Source: Dysgonomonas sp. 511
Lineage (GTDB): Bacteria > Bacteroidota > Bacteroidia > Bacteroidales > Dysgonomonadaceae
Direction: 5' to 3'
Length of the DNA: 64,000 nt
NCBI RefSeq assembly: GCF_010501105.1
Contig: NZ_QVMQ01000017.1
Span: forward strand, 1-64,000
The notes under the pieces were generated by a model. It was not told where the DNA came from and searched no databases. It saw nothing but the letters and a program-made list of their open reading frames with translations. The position numbers and the translations under genes are program-made. Positions 27,139-35,683 of this stretch are shown piece by piece. Position 1 is the first letter of the stretch, and every line of letters starts with the position of its first letter.

Positions 27139-28530
27139 ATGAATAAATTCTCTATTATAATAACAGGTGTGGTACTGCTTTTTGCAGTACTCACATCCTG
27201 TCAGGAAAATGAACATGGCACAGTTGACCTGACAATGCCCGGTGACGTGGAAAAACCGGTAGAAGCACAGTATACCTACAATCACCCGAGTGCGATGTTC
27301 AACCAGGCCGATTTCGACCGCGTAAAAGCGATGTTAGACGATGGTACTGCTCCACAGGCAGTAAAAGATGAGTTCCAGAATTTGAAGAATAGCACATTTG
27401 CTGCACCTGGATACGTACATACTCCGCAAACGAAAATAGTCCGTGGCGATGCTACAGGTACAGGTTTTCCCGGCGAGAATTACGGTTATGCGATGCGCGA
27501 TGCCGCTGCGGCATACCAAAAGGCTCTTTTGTGGAAACTCTCAGGTGATGCCCAATACGCCGAAGGCTCTATAAAAATAATGAACGACTGGGCGGCAACA
27601 TGTACCGAAATTGCTTCAAACGACGCCAACCATATGCTTGCTGCAGGTTGCCAGGGCTATACATTTGCCAATGCTGCCGAAATAATGCAAACTTATGATG
27701 GATGGAACGCCAACGACCTTGCTACTGTCAAGTCGTGGCTTGTACGCGTCTTTGCTTCTAAAAACAAAGACTTCCTGACCAACCATCAAGGTACAAACAA
27801 CTGCGCCCTGCACTATTGGTCGAACTGGGATTTGGTGAATATGTGTTCATATCTGGCCATCGGCATCCTTACCGAAAATGATGATATGGTAAACTATATC
27901 GTGAATTATTTTCACAATGGCGTAGGCAATGGCTGCATCAAGAATATGATACAAGGTACATTTGCCGACCCACTGAATACAGGCGTATTTATCAGCCAGA
28001 ATCAGGAAAGCGGTCGCGACCAGGGCCATGCTTCCATGTCGGTAGCTGTAGCTGCCAATCTCTGCCAGATGGCTTATACGCTTTACCAAAACAATCAGTC
28101 GGTATCGAAACTCGATTTCTTTGCTGCCAACGACAATGCCATAATGAAAATGGGCGAATATACAGCTCTATTCAACTTAAGGAATGGAAATGACAATGCA
28201 AATGCAACAGGTTCGTGGCTAATTACTGCAACCAAAATGCCATTTAATGAATATAAGTACTGTATAGGATGCAGTTGCAGGGATCAGAATCACGGAGCAA
28301 CACATACATCTGTTGCCGACGATGCCGGGCGTGGCAGTGTCCGTCCGGGATGGGAGATATTATATAACCACTATGCCAAAGTAAAAGGACTGAGCAGTGG
28401 CTTCCATTATTCCAAGCAAATATCGGACAAAATACGTCCGGAAGGTGGATCTGGCGACAACCGCTATGGCCCCAACAGTGGCGCATTTGACCAACTGGGA
28501 TGGGGTACCCTGATGATGTATCGTCCATAA
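27139..28530 (+). CDS. Alginate-lyase-fold lipoprotein, predicted polysaccharide lyase
   Basis: A 463-residue lipoprotein (lipobox ends LTSCQENE). The rest is an alpha-helical toroid of the alginate_lyase type, with NNCALHYWSNWD (about residues 222-233) and QESGRDQGHASM (about 292-303) providing the conserved Asn, Arg and His expected at the active site. A Cys-rich YCIGCSC segment lies near residue 375. Such enzymes cut uronate-containing chains by beta-elimination, which fits the GH88 enzymes in the loci. The CAZy family cannot be fixed by eye; PL5- or PL38-like are candidates. It sits 36 bp after the Ig-like protein and is followed by a hairpin. Confidence 0.75.
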   Translation: MNKFSIIITGVVLLFAVLTSCQENEHGTVDLTMPGDVEKPVEAQYTYNHPSAMFNQADFDRVKAMLDDGTAPQAVKDEFQNLKNSTFAAPGYVHTPQTKIVRGDATGTGFPGENYGYAMRDAAAAYQKALLWKLSGDAQYAEGSIKIMNDWAATCTEIASNDANHMLAAGCQGYTFANAAEIMQTYDGWNANDLATVKSWLVRVFASKNKDFLTNHQGTNNCALHYWSNWDLVNMCSYLAIGILTENDDMVNYIVNYFHNGVGNGCIKNMIQGTFADPLNTGVFISQNQESGRDQGHASMSVAVAANLCQMAYTLYQNNQSVSKLDFFAANDNAIMKMGEYTALFNLRNGNDNANATGSWLITATKMPFNEYKYCIGCSCRDQNHGATHTSVADDAGRGSVRPGWEILYNHYAKVKGLSSGFHYSKQISDKIRPEGGSGDNRYGPNSGAFDQLGWGTLMMYRP

Positions 28531-28553
28531 GGCAATCTTCTATAATTAGCATG

Positions 28554-28587
28554 GCAAGGGGCGAGCCTTTATAGGGAAGCCCCTTGC
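28554..28587 (+). terminator. Intercistronic hairpin in PUL1
   Basis: A perfect 9-bp stem (28554-28562 with 28579-28587) contains an inner CCT/AGG pairing around TTAT. No U-run follows, so it may be a partial terminator, an mRNA-end stabiliser or a processing site between the lyase gene and the next enzyme gene. Confidence 0.5.
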
Positions 28588-28606
28588 TTATCAAACATAA
28601 AAAGCC

Positions 28607-30220
28607 ATGAAAATAAAAATACTTTCATTCCTCATACTACTTCTTATATTCAACAACCTATGGGCTGCCGAATGGCAATGGTCTGTAGAGATAAAGAATG
28701 CCATATCGGGCGAAACGAATAGTAATCCACGCGCCTTTTTATGGATACCTTCCAATTGCAAACAAGTAAGGGCAGTTATAGTCGGACAACATAATATGTG
28801 CGAAGAAACCATATTCGAACATCCTGTTTTCAGAAAAACAATGGCTGACATGGGGTTTGCTATTATCTGGATAACTCCTATCATCAACCAGTCCTGGGAT
28901 GTATCGTCTGGTTGTCAAACGCAATTCGACACCATGCTGGCAGATCTGGCGGAAGTAAGTGGTTATTCTGAACTTAAAAACATACCAATTGTTCCTTTAG
29001 GCCATTCAGCTCTGGCCACATTTCCATGGAACTTTGCTGCATGGAATCCAGAACGGACATTAGCAGTTATTTCATATCATGGAGATGCTCCACGTACAAA
29101 TCTGACCGGCTATGGAGGTAGTAACCTGGAATGGGGAAGAACCCGTAATATTGATGGCATACCCGGACTGATGATAGAGGGTGAATATGAATGGTGGGAA
29201 GCCCGGGTAAACCCTGCCTTAGCCTTTAGGATGATGTATCCCGAAAGTTGCATTTCGTTTCTTTGTGATGCCGGACGCGGCCATTTTGATGTATCGGATG
29301 AAGTTGTAAGTTATATTTCCTTGTTTTTGAAGAAAGCAGCGCAATATAGGTTACCGGACAATCAATCACCAGATAAGCAACCGGATTTAGCGAAGATTAA
29401 TAATCAAAAAGGCTGGCTGGCACAACGCTGGCATCCGAATCAGGAAAGAAGAGCCGATACCGCTCCATATGCGGAGTATAAAGGCAATCGTCATGACGCA
29501 TTCTGGTATTTTGACAAAGAAATGGCAGAACTGACCGAAAAATATTATGAAAAGTCAAGAGGAAAGAAAGACCAATATATAGGCTTTGTGCAGAATGGAC
29601 AGCTATTGAATTTCAACGAAAAATCCCATTCGCGCTACAATGCTAAATTTATACCGGAAGAAGATGGACTGACTTTCCATCTGTCTGCTGTTTTTACCGA
29701 TTCACTGCATAGGCAACAAACCGCAGGCCACTCCCCGAAAGGAAAAATAAAGATAGACCGGATAAACGGCCCCATAAAAAAAACAAATGATACCACTTTT
29801 ATGGTGCAGTTTTACCGGATGGGGTTAAACAACCCGAAACGCACCGGCGATATCTGGCTGATTGCGCACCACGATGGCGACAAGATTTACAAAAGCGCAG
29901 TGCAGCAGATCAACATACGCATACCATATCCCAACAAGGAAGGGAAAAAACAACATATAACATTTACGCCTCCGGCGGATGTAAAGAAAGGTACTAAATC
30001 CATATCATTGGATGCTATTGCAGATAGCGGACTACCCGTCTATTATTATGTAAAAGAAGGGCCGGCAAGAATAGAAGGGAATAAACTCATTTTCACTAAA
30101 ATGCCGCCACGCGCCAAATTGCCACTGAAAGTTTCCGTTGTAGCATGGCAGTACGGACGGCTTACAGGCGAAAAAACACAAACAGCTGAGGCTGTGGAAC
30201 GAAGTTTTTATATAAAGTAA
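28607..30220 (+). CDS. Secreted alpha/beta-hydrolase, probable carbohydrate esterase
   Basis: A 537-residue protein with a signal peptide (to about residue 20, ending NLWAAEW). The first 250 residues look like an alpha/beta hydrolase: GHSALATFPW with the candidate nucleophile Ser134, and a late GRGHFD that may give the catalytic His. The remainder (about 410-537) looks like beta-sandwich accessory domains. By analogy with PUL enzymes of this kind it may remove acyl groups from the glycan, but the substrate is inferred only from context. It lies between the lyase and GH97 genes. Confidence 0.6.
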   Translation: MKIKILSFLILLLIFNNLWAAEWQWSVEIKNAISGETNSNPRAFLWIPSNCKQVRAVIVGQHNMCEETIFEHPVFRKTMADMGFAIIWITPIINQSWDVSSGCQTQFDTMLADLAEVSGYSELKNIPIVPLGHSALATFPWNFAAWNPERTLAVISYHGDAPRTNLTGYGGSNLEWGRTRNIDGIPGLMIEGEYEWWEARVNPALAFRMMYPESCISFLCDAGRGHFDVSDEVVSYISLFLKKAAQYRLPDNQSPDKQPDLAKINNQKGWLAQRWHPNQERRADTAPYAEYKGNRHDAFWYFDKEMAELTEKYYEKSRGKKDQYIGFVQNGQLLNFNEKSHSRYNAKFIPEEDGLTFHLSAVFTDSLHRQQTAGHSPKGKIKIDRINGPIKKTNDTTFMVQFYRMGLNNPKRTGDIWLIAHHDGDKIYKSAVQQINIRIPYPNKEGKKQHITFTPPADVKKGTKSISLDAIADSGLPVYYYVKEGPARIEGNKLIFTKMPPRAKLPLKVSVVAWQYGRLTGEKTQTAEAVERSFYIK

Positions 30221-30288
30221 CAAATAGGCTATATATCTGCAACAAACTAACAGATAACCTAACAGATAATCATTATATTTTTGTTTTC

Positions 30289-32277
30289 ATGAAAAAATTA
30301 ATATCCATATTATCCTTTTTTCTAATCACCAGTGGAACACTATCGGCACAAGCCGTCATCAATTCCACCCATTCGCATCTAACTTCTCCCGATGGCAAAT
30401 ATTCTTTCGAAGTCTACCAAAAAGAATTTCCGGGAGGGACAAAACAATTATACTACACCCTGGCATATAATGGAAAGACAGTAGTTGAAGAATCGGAGCT
30501 AGGAGTATTAATCGAAAACCAACTGTTCGAATCGGCTCTGGGCATCCCAAACGACACGAGCAAAATATGGGGCGAAAATCTAAACCTGACTGATAAAAAG
30601 ACAAATACTGTAGATGAAACATGGAAGCCTGTATATGGCGAACGCAATACAATAAGAAATCATTATAACGAATTGACCCTAAAATTTCTCAAAGGAGAAG
30701 ATAATCCCGGCGGGCATGAAGGTGGATATGACAGAAGACGTTATTATATGATGGATTTCGTTGTGCGCGCCTATAACGAAGGGGTAGCTTTCCGTTATCA
30801 CTTTCCTGAGGCCACAAACGGCTTGTTCCTTCACATCACAGGCGAACAAACACAGTTTACCCTACCCGAAGGTACAATGGCATATTACGAACGTTGGGCA
30901 CAAGGGGCATATTCCTTAAAACCATTGAAAGATTGGGGAGATGAATGCGAACGCCCTTTGACAATGAAGTTACAAAACGGACTTACAGTAGCCCTTGCAG
31001 AAGCAGAGATGGTCGATTATGCCCGGATGAAATTCCGCCTGAACGATAAGAACGCAAATACATTGCAGGCTTCATTGTATAGTTCAGTAGATGCGATTAC
31101 CCCATATAATACTCCGTGGCGAGTGATTATGGCAGCCGAAAAGGCTACCGAACTGATAGTAAATAATGACATAATACTAAACCTCAACCCTGAAAATAAG
31201 ATAAAAGACACCTCATGGATCAAACCCGGAAAGGTAATCCGTGTATCTAAACTGACACAGGAAGACGCTAAGAAATGTGTCGATTTTGCCGCCGAACGCG
31301 GACTGCAATACATCCATATAGATGCCAGTTGGTACGGCCCAGAGATGAGCATGAGCTCGGACGCTACTACCGTAGCCGAAAACAGAGACTTCGACATACC
31401 TGCACTAACAACCTATGCAGCATCGAAAGGCATCGGGCTGATGGTATATGTAAATCAACGCGCACTTGTACAACAACTTGACGAGATTCTTCCTCTTTAC
31501 AAGAAATGGGGAATAAAAGGTATAAAGTTCGGCTTTGTACAGATAGGCAACCAGCACTGGAGCACATGGCTGCACGATGCGATAAAGAAATGTGCCGAAT
31601 ATGAAATGCTGGTAGATATACACGATGAATACCGCCCTACAGGATTCAGCCGTACTTATCCCAACCTGATGACACAGGAAGGTATCCGTGGCAACGAAGA
31701 ATTTCCTGATGCAACACACAATACGATATTACCGTTCACACGTTTCCTTGCAGGGGCGGGAGATTATACGATCTGTTACTACAACAACAGGATAAAAACG
31801 ACCCACGCCCACCAACTGGCTATGGCGGCAGTTTATTACAGTCCGCTACAGTTTATGTACTGGTACGATCAGCCATCGGCATACAAAGGCGAACCCGAAA
31901 TAGAATTTTTCGATAAAGTAAAAACTGTTTGGGACGATACAAAGGTTATAGACGGAGATATAGGGGAGTATGTGACGATTGCCCGTCGCAGCAACAAAGA
32001 TTGGTTTTTAGGCACATTAGGCAATAACGACGCCCGCAATATCGCTACACCCCTCTCCTTTCTCCATGCCGGACAAAAATATATTGCCAGCATCTATACC
32101 GACGACGATAAGGCAGAAACGAAAACGAAGGTTAGGGTTACACGTCTGATTGTAGACAGTACATCTGTTCTTTCATTCAGTTTAAAACCTAGCGGGGGAT
32201 GTGCCATTTACCTTACTCCGGCTACAAAAGAGGATTTGAAAAAATATAAGCCATATAAGAAAAACCAATTGCTTTAA
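30289..32277 (+). CDS. GH97 family glycoside hydrolase, likely retaining alpha-galactosidase type
   Basis: A 662-residue secreted enzyme (signal peptide to about residue 20, ending LSAQ). The N-terminal GH97 beta-sandwich begins SPDGKYSFEVYQK. The central TIM barrel follows with YIHIDASWYG and the segment VDIHDEYRPTGFSRTYPNL, then a C-terminal beta domain. In GH97, inverting alpha-glucosidases such as SusB have catalytic Glu residues, whereas the retaining alpha-galactosidase group uses an Asp nucleophile. Asp446 in HDEYRPTG suggests the second group. It probably acts in the periplasm. Confidence 0.88.
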   Translation: MKKLISILSFFLITSGTLSAQAVINSTHSHLTSPDGKYSFEVYQKEFPGGTKQLYYTLAYNGKTVVEESELGVLIENQLFESALGIPNDTSKIWGENLNLTDKKTNTVDETWKPVYGERNTIRNHYNELTLKFLKGEDNPGGHEGGYDRRRYYMMDFVVRAYNEGVAFRYHFPEATNGLFLHITGEQTQFTLPEGTMAYYERWAQGAYSLKPLKDWGDECERPLTMKLQNGLTVALAEAEMVDYARMKFRLNDKNANTLQASLYSSVDAITPYNTPWRVIMAAEKATELIVNNDIILNLNPENKIKDTSWIKPGKVIRVSKLTQEDAKKCVDFAAERGLQYIHIDASWYGPEMSMSSDATTVAENRDFDIPALTTYAASKGIGLMVYVNQRALVQQLDEILPLYKKWGIKGIKFGFVQIGNQHWSTWLHDAIKKCAEYEMLVDIHDEYRPTGFSRTYPNLMTQEGIRGNEEFPDATHNTILPFTRFLAGAGDYTICYYNNRIKTTHAHQLAMAAVYYSPLQFMYWYDQPSAYKGEPEIEFFDKVKTVWDDTKVIDGDIGEYVTIARRSNKDWFLGTLGNNDARNIATPLSFLHAGQKYIASIYTDDDKAETKTKVRVTRLIVDSTSVLSFSLKPSGGCAIYLTPATKEDLKKYKPYKKNQLL

Positions 32278-32314
32278 GCATCCGCTTTTTCCATAACAAC
32301 GATGATTTAAGAAT

Positions 32315-33742
32315 ATGAAAAGAAAACTATTAACCCTGTTATTACTCGTTGCATTAATCATTCCTTTGCAAACTTATGCAAAAGATAAGCTCGTTACAGC
32401 ACCCGCCCCCAAAGGGGCTATGCTAAACGATGATTTTACCATAAAGGTAAGGCAACCGGGGCTACAGTGGCATGAAATCCCTTCATATTTGATTAAAGTA
32501 CAAGCAGTAAAAGAACTGAAACGTACCGTAGAAAATGCGTCTGCCGCCTATTTCGATTTCGAAGGAGAGGTTGAAATATCTGTTACTTATAATAAAGGGG
32601 CTATAAATTCGGCTAAAGTTCGCCCTCTGTCTTATGGAATAGCCCACCGGATAGAAGGCAACACCATAACTTTCAGGTTAGATCGGCCGCGTAACCTGTC
32701 GATAGAAGTGAACGGCGATATTTACCACAACCTGCATCTTTTTGCCAATCCGATAGACAAATACATCCCCGATCTCAAAGATCCCGACCTTATTTATTTT
32801 GCCCCGGGAATACACGAAATAGCGAACGAGGAACTCAAAATCCCATCCGGAAAAACTGTATATCTGGCAGGGGGAGCTATTTTAAAATTTCGCTTAGCTG
32901 TTGATAGCGTCGAAAATGTAAAAATATTAGGAAGAGGAATGATATGTCATACTATAAAAGGAGGAGTTAAAATATCTAACTCTAAAAACATTCTGGTGGA
33001 AGGAATAATCCTGACGCAATGTTCGGCAGGCGGATCGGATGGTGTGACAATCCGCAACGTGAAAAGCATTAGCTATTATAGTTGGGGAGACGGCATGAAT
33101 GTATTTGCCAGCAACAATGTGTTGCACGATGGCGTTTTCTGCCGCAATTCGGACGATTGCACAACAGTGTATGGAACAAGAAAAGGCTACGAAGGCGGAT
33201 GTAAAAACATCACGATGCAAAACTCTGTACTTTGGGCAGATGTAGCCCATCCTATTTTTATCGGCATACATGGCAATGCTGGCAATCCTGAAATTCTGGA
33301 AAACCTGAATTATATAAATATAGATATTCTGGATCATAGGGAAACACAGATAGATTATCAGGGATGCATGGCAATCAACGCAGGCGACAACAACCTGATC
33401 CGCAAAGTGCGTTTCGAGAATATCCGTGTTGAGAATTTCAGAGAAGGACAGTTGGTCAATGTGCGTATTTTCTACAATCCGAAGTATTGTAAAGCTCCGG
33501 GAAGAGGCATTGAGGATGTCTTGTTCAAAGGCATAACATATACAGGCGATAATGCTGAAATATCTATAATTGCAGGATATGATGAAAATCGCAAAGTGAA
33601 GAATATCCGTTTCGAAAACCTGAATATCAACGGACAGCTTATCTATGATGATATGCCCGGCAAACCCGGTTTTTACAAGACAGCCGACCTTGCACGTTTC
33701 TTTGTCGGCGAACATGTAGAGAATGTAACTTTTAGCAAATAA
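32315..33742 (+). CDS. Secreted beta-helix glycosidase, GH28/GH49-like (clan GH-N)
   Basis: A 475-residue secreted protein (signal peptide to about residue 22, ending TYAKD). It has an N-terminal beta-sandwich (about 25-150) and then a right-handed parallel beta-helix with regular N-rich turns. Candidate catalytic acids are Asp259 in WGDGMNV and Asp280/Asp281 in NSDDC, in the same order and spacing as the Asp residues of clan GH-N enzymes. The usual GH28 NTDG, GHG and RIK motifs are not intact, so polygalacturonase activity should not be assumed. A distant or unclassified family member is likely. Confidence 0.7.
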   Translation: MKRKLLTLLLLVALIIPLQTYAKDKLVTAPAPKGAMLNDDFTIKVRQPGLQWHEIPSYLIKVQAVKELKRTVENASAAYFDFEGEVEISVTYNKGAINSAKVRPLSYGIAHRIEGNTITFRLDRPRNLSIEVNGDIYHNLHLFANPIDKYIPDLKDPDLIYFAPGIHEIANEELKIPSGKTVYLAGGAILKFRLAVDSVENVKILGRGMICHTIKGGVKISNSKNILVEGIILTQCSAGGSDGVTIRNVKSISYYSWGDGMNVFASNNVLHDGVFCRNSDDCTTVYGTRKGYEGGCKNITMQNSVLWADVAHPIFIGIHGNAGNPEILENLNYINIDILDHRETQIDYQGCMAINAGDNNLIRKVRFENIRVENFREGQLVNVRIFYNPKYCKAPGRGIEDVLFKGITYTGDNAEISIIAGYDENRKVKNIRFENLNINGQLIYDDMPGKPGFYKTADLARFFVGEHVENVTFSK

Positions 33743-33755
33743 GACTATAAACAAT

Positions 33756-35681
33756 ATGAAATATATATACATCATAATATTATTCCTTTTTTTCCAACTT
33801 GCCATAAAAGGCCAGTCGGTTTACCCCGGTCAGCACGAAGGCAAGATAAAACAGCCGTTGACAGGCCATATAAAAGCTTACAGTTTCGACCTGAAAGATG
33901 TGCGTCTTTTAAATTCCCCTTTCCGCCAGAATATGGAACGTGAGTCCAAGTGGATTTTATCTCTCGGTGCAGACAGGCTTCTGCATAGCTTCCGCAATAC
34001 GGCCGGGGAGTATGCCGGTCGTGAAGGCGGCTATATGACCATAAAAAAATTGGGTGGCTGGGAGTCTCTCGATTGTGAACTACGCGGACATAGTACTGGC
34101 CATATCATGTCGGGATTAGCATATTTATATGCTTCTACAGGCGATGAAAAGTATAAAGTTAAAGCAGATAGCATCGTTGGTGGATTAGCTGAGGTACAAG
34201 AAACCCTTGCTCGAAATGGATATATCAGTGCTTATCCTGAAAATCTCATAAACCGCAATATTGCAGGCAAAAGTGTCTGGGCTCCGTGGTACACCCTACA
34301 TAAAGTATATGCCGGGCTCATCGACCAATATCTTTATTGCGATAGCAAACAGGCTTTAGATATTATGGAAAAAGCCGCTTCATGGGCATACCAGAAATTA
34401 ATGCCATTAAGCGAAGAACAACGCGCACTTATGCTACGCAACGAATTTGGCGGTGTAAACGAAGCTTTTTATAATCTATATGCGATAACAGGAAACCCGG
34501 AGCATAAGAAACTGGCTGAGTTCTTTTATCATTCGGCAGTTATCGACCCACTGGCTGAACATAAAGCAGATCTCTATTTCAAACATGCCAATACTTTTAT
34601 ACCTAAAGTGATAGGTGAAGCCCGTAATTACGAACTGCATAATAGTGACCGTTCTAAAGATATAGCCAGCTTCTTCTGGAATACAGTAATAGACCATCAG
34701 ACTTATTGTACAGGAGGTAATAGCCATAAAGAAAAATTTATTCATTCCGACAGTATTTCGAAAAACCTGACAGGTTACACACAGGAAACCTGTAACACCA
34801 ATAATATGCTAAAGCTTACCCGTCACTTGTTTTGCTGGGATACAAACCCAAAACATGCCGATTATTACGAGAGGGCGTTGTATAACCACATTCTCGGGCA
34901 ACAGGACCCACAATCGGGAATGGTTGCATATTTCTTGCCGATGCTACCGGGTGCTCATAAAGTGTACAGCACCCCCGAAAATTCATTTTGGTGTTGTGTG
35001 GGCACAGGCTTCGAAAATCATGCGAAATATGGGGAGGCTATTTATTATCACGATAATGACGGATTGTATGTAAACCTGTTTATCCCATCCGTACTGACAT
35101 GGAAAGAAAAAGGAGTGAAAATGAAGCAGGAGACAGCTTTTCCTGAAGATGGAAATGTAAAACTGACAATCAATACGGATAAGGACATTAAAATGCCTGT
35201 CTACCTCCGTTATCCAAAATGGACCAATAATGTAGAAGTGAAAGTGAATGGCAAAAAGGTTAAGGTAAAACAAATTCCGTCAAGCTATATTACAATAGAA
35301 AGAATCTGGAAGAACGGGGACAAGATAGAAGTAAATTACCCGATGAACCTGTATCTGGCAGAAACAAATGATAATCCAGATATGGCTGCCGTAATGTATG
35401 GCCCGCTTGTCCTGGCAGGAGCAATGGGGACAGAAGGGATGATAGCTCCCGCCCCTTTCTCGAACCCCAACGTTCGAAACGATTATTATACATATGATTA
35501 TAAAGTGCCGGGCAATTTTAAAACAACCTTGAATGTCAATAAAAATAATATTACTCAGAGCATAAAACCAATCCCGGGAGAAGGACTTGCCTTTATTACA
35601 GAAGATAATATCCGTTTAGAACCGATTCATAAAATACACCATCAACGCTATGTTGTTTATTGGAATGTGAAAAATAAATAA
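33756..35681 (+). CDS. GH127/GH146-like beta-L-arabinofuranosidase
   Basis: A 641-residue secreted enzyme (signal peptide ending AIKGQS). The (alpha/alpha)6 barrel has GHSTGHIMSGLAYLYASTG and VWAPWYTLHKVYAGL. The zinc and cysteine-nucleophile site is visible as QETCNTNNML (Glu and Cys ligands) and FWCCVGTGFENH, where Cys413 is the candidate nucleophile and Cys414 a ligand. Family members release beta-L-arabinofuranose, so this enzyme points to an arabinose-bearing glycan. It starts 13 bp after the beta-helix enzyme and ends 2 bp before the lyase-like gene. Confidence 0.88.
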   Translation: MKYIYIIILFLFFQLAIKGQSVYPGQHEGKIKQPLTGHIKAYSFDLKDVRLLNSPFRQNMERESKWILSLGADRLLHSFRNTAGEYAGREGGYMTIKKLGGWESLDCELRGHSTGHIMSGLAYLYASTGDEKYKVKADSIVGGLAEVQETLARNGYISAYPENLINRNIAGKSVWAPWYTLHKVYAGLIDQYLYCDSKQALDIMEKAASWAYQKLMPLSEEQRALMLRNEFGGVNEAFYNLYAITGNPEHKKLAEFFYHSAVIDPLAEHKADLYFKHANTFIPKVIGEARNYELHNSDRSKDIASFFWNTVIDHQTYCTGGNSHKEKFIHSDSISKNLTGYTQETCNTNNMLKLTRHLFCWDTNPKHADYYERALYNHILGQQDPQSGMVAYFLPMLPGAHKVYSTPENSFWCCVGTGFENHAKYGEAIYYHDNDGLYVNLFIPSVLTWKEKGVKMKQETAFPEDGNVKLTINTDKDIKMPVYLRYPKWTNNVEVKVNGKKVKVKQIPSSYITIERIWKNGDKIEVNYPMNLYLAETNDNPDMAAVMYGPLVLAGAMGTEGMIAPAPFSNPNVRNDYYTYDYKVPGNFKTTLNVNKNNITQSIKPIPGEGLAFITEDNIRLEPIHKIHHQRYVVYWNVKNK

Positions 35682-35683
35682 CC

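Noticed and set aside
30276..30283. TATTTTTG as an internal promoter before GH97
   Set aside because: There is no -33 element at the needed distance, it lies only 5 nt before the start codon, and the gene sits inside an operon.
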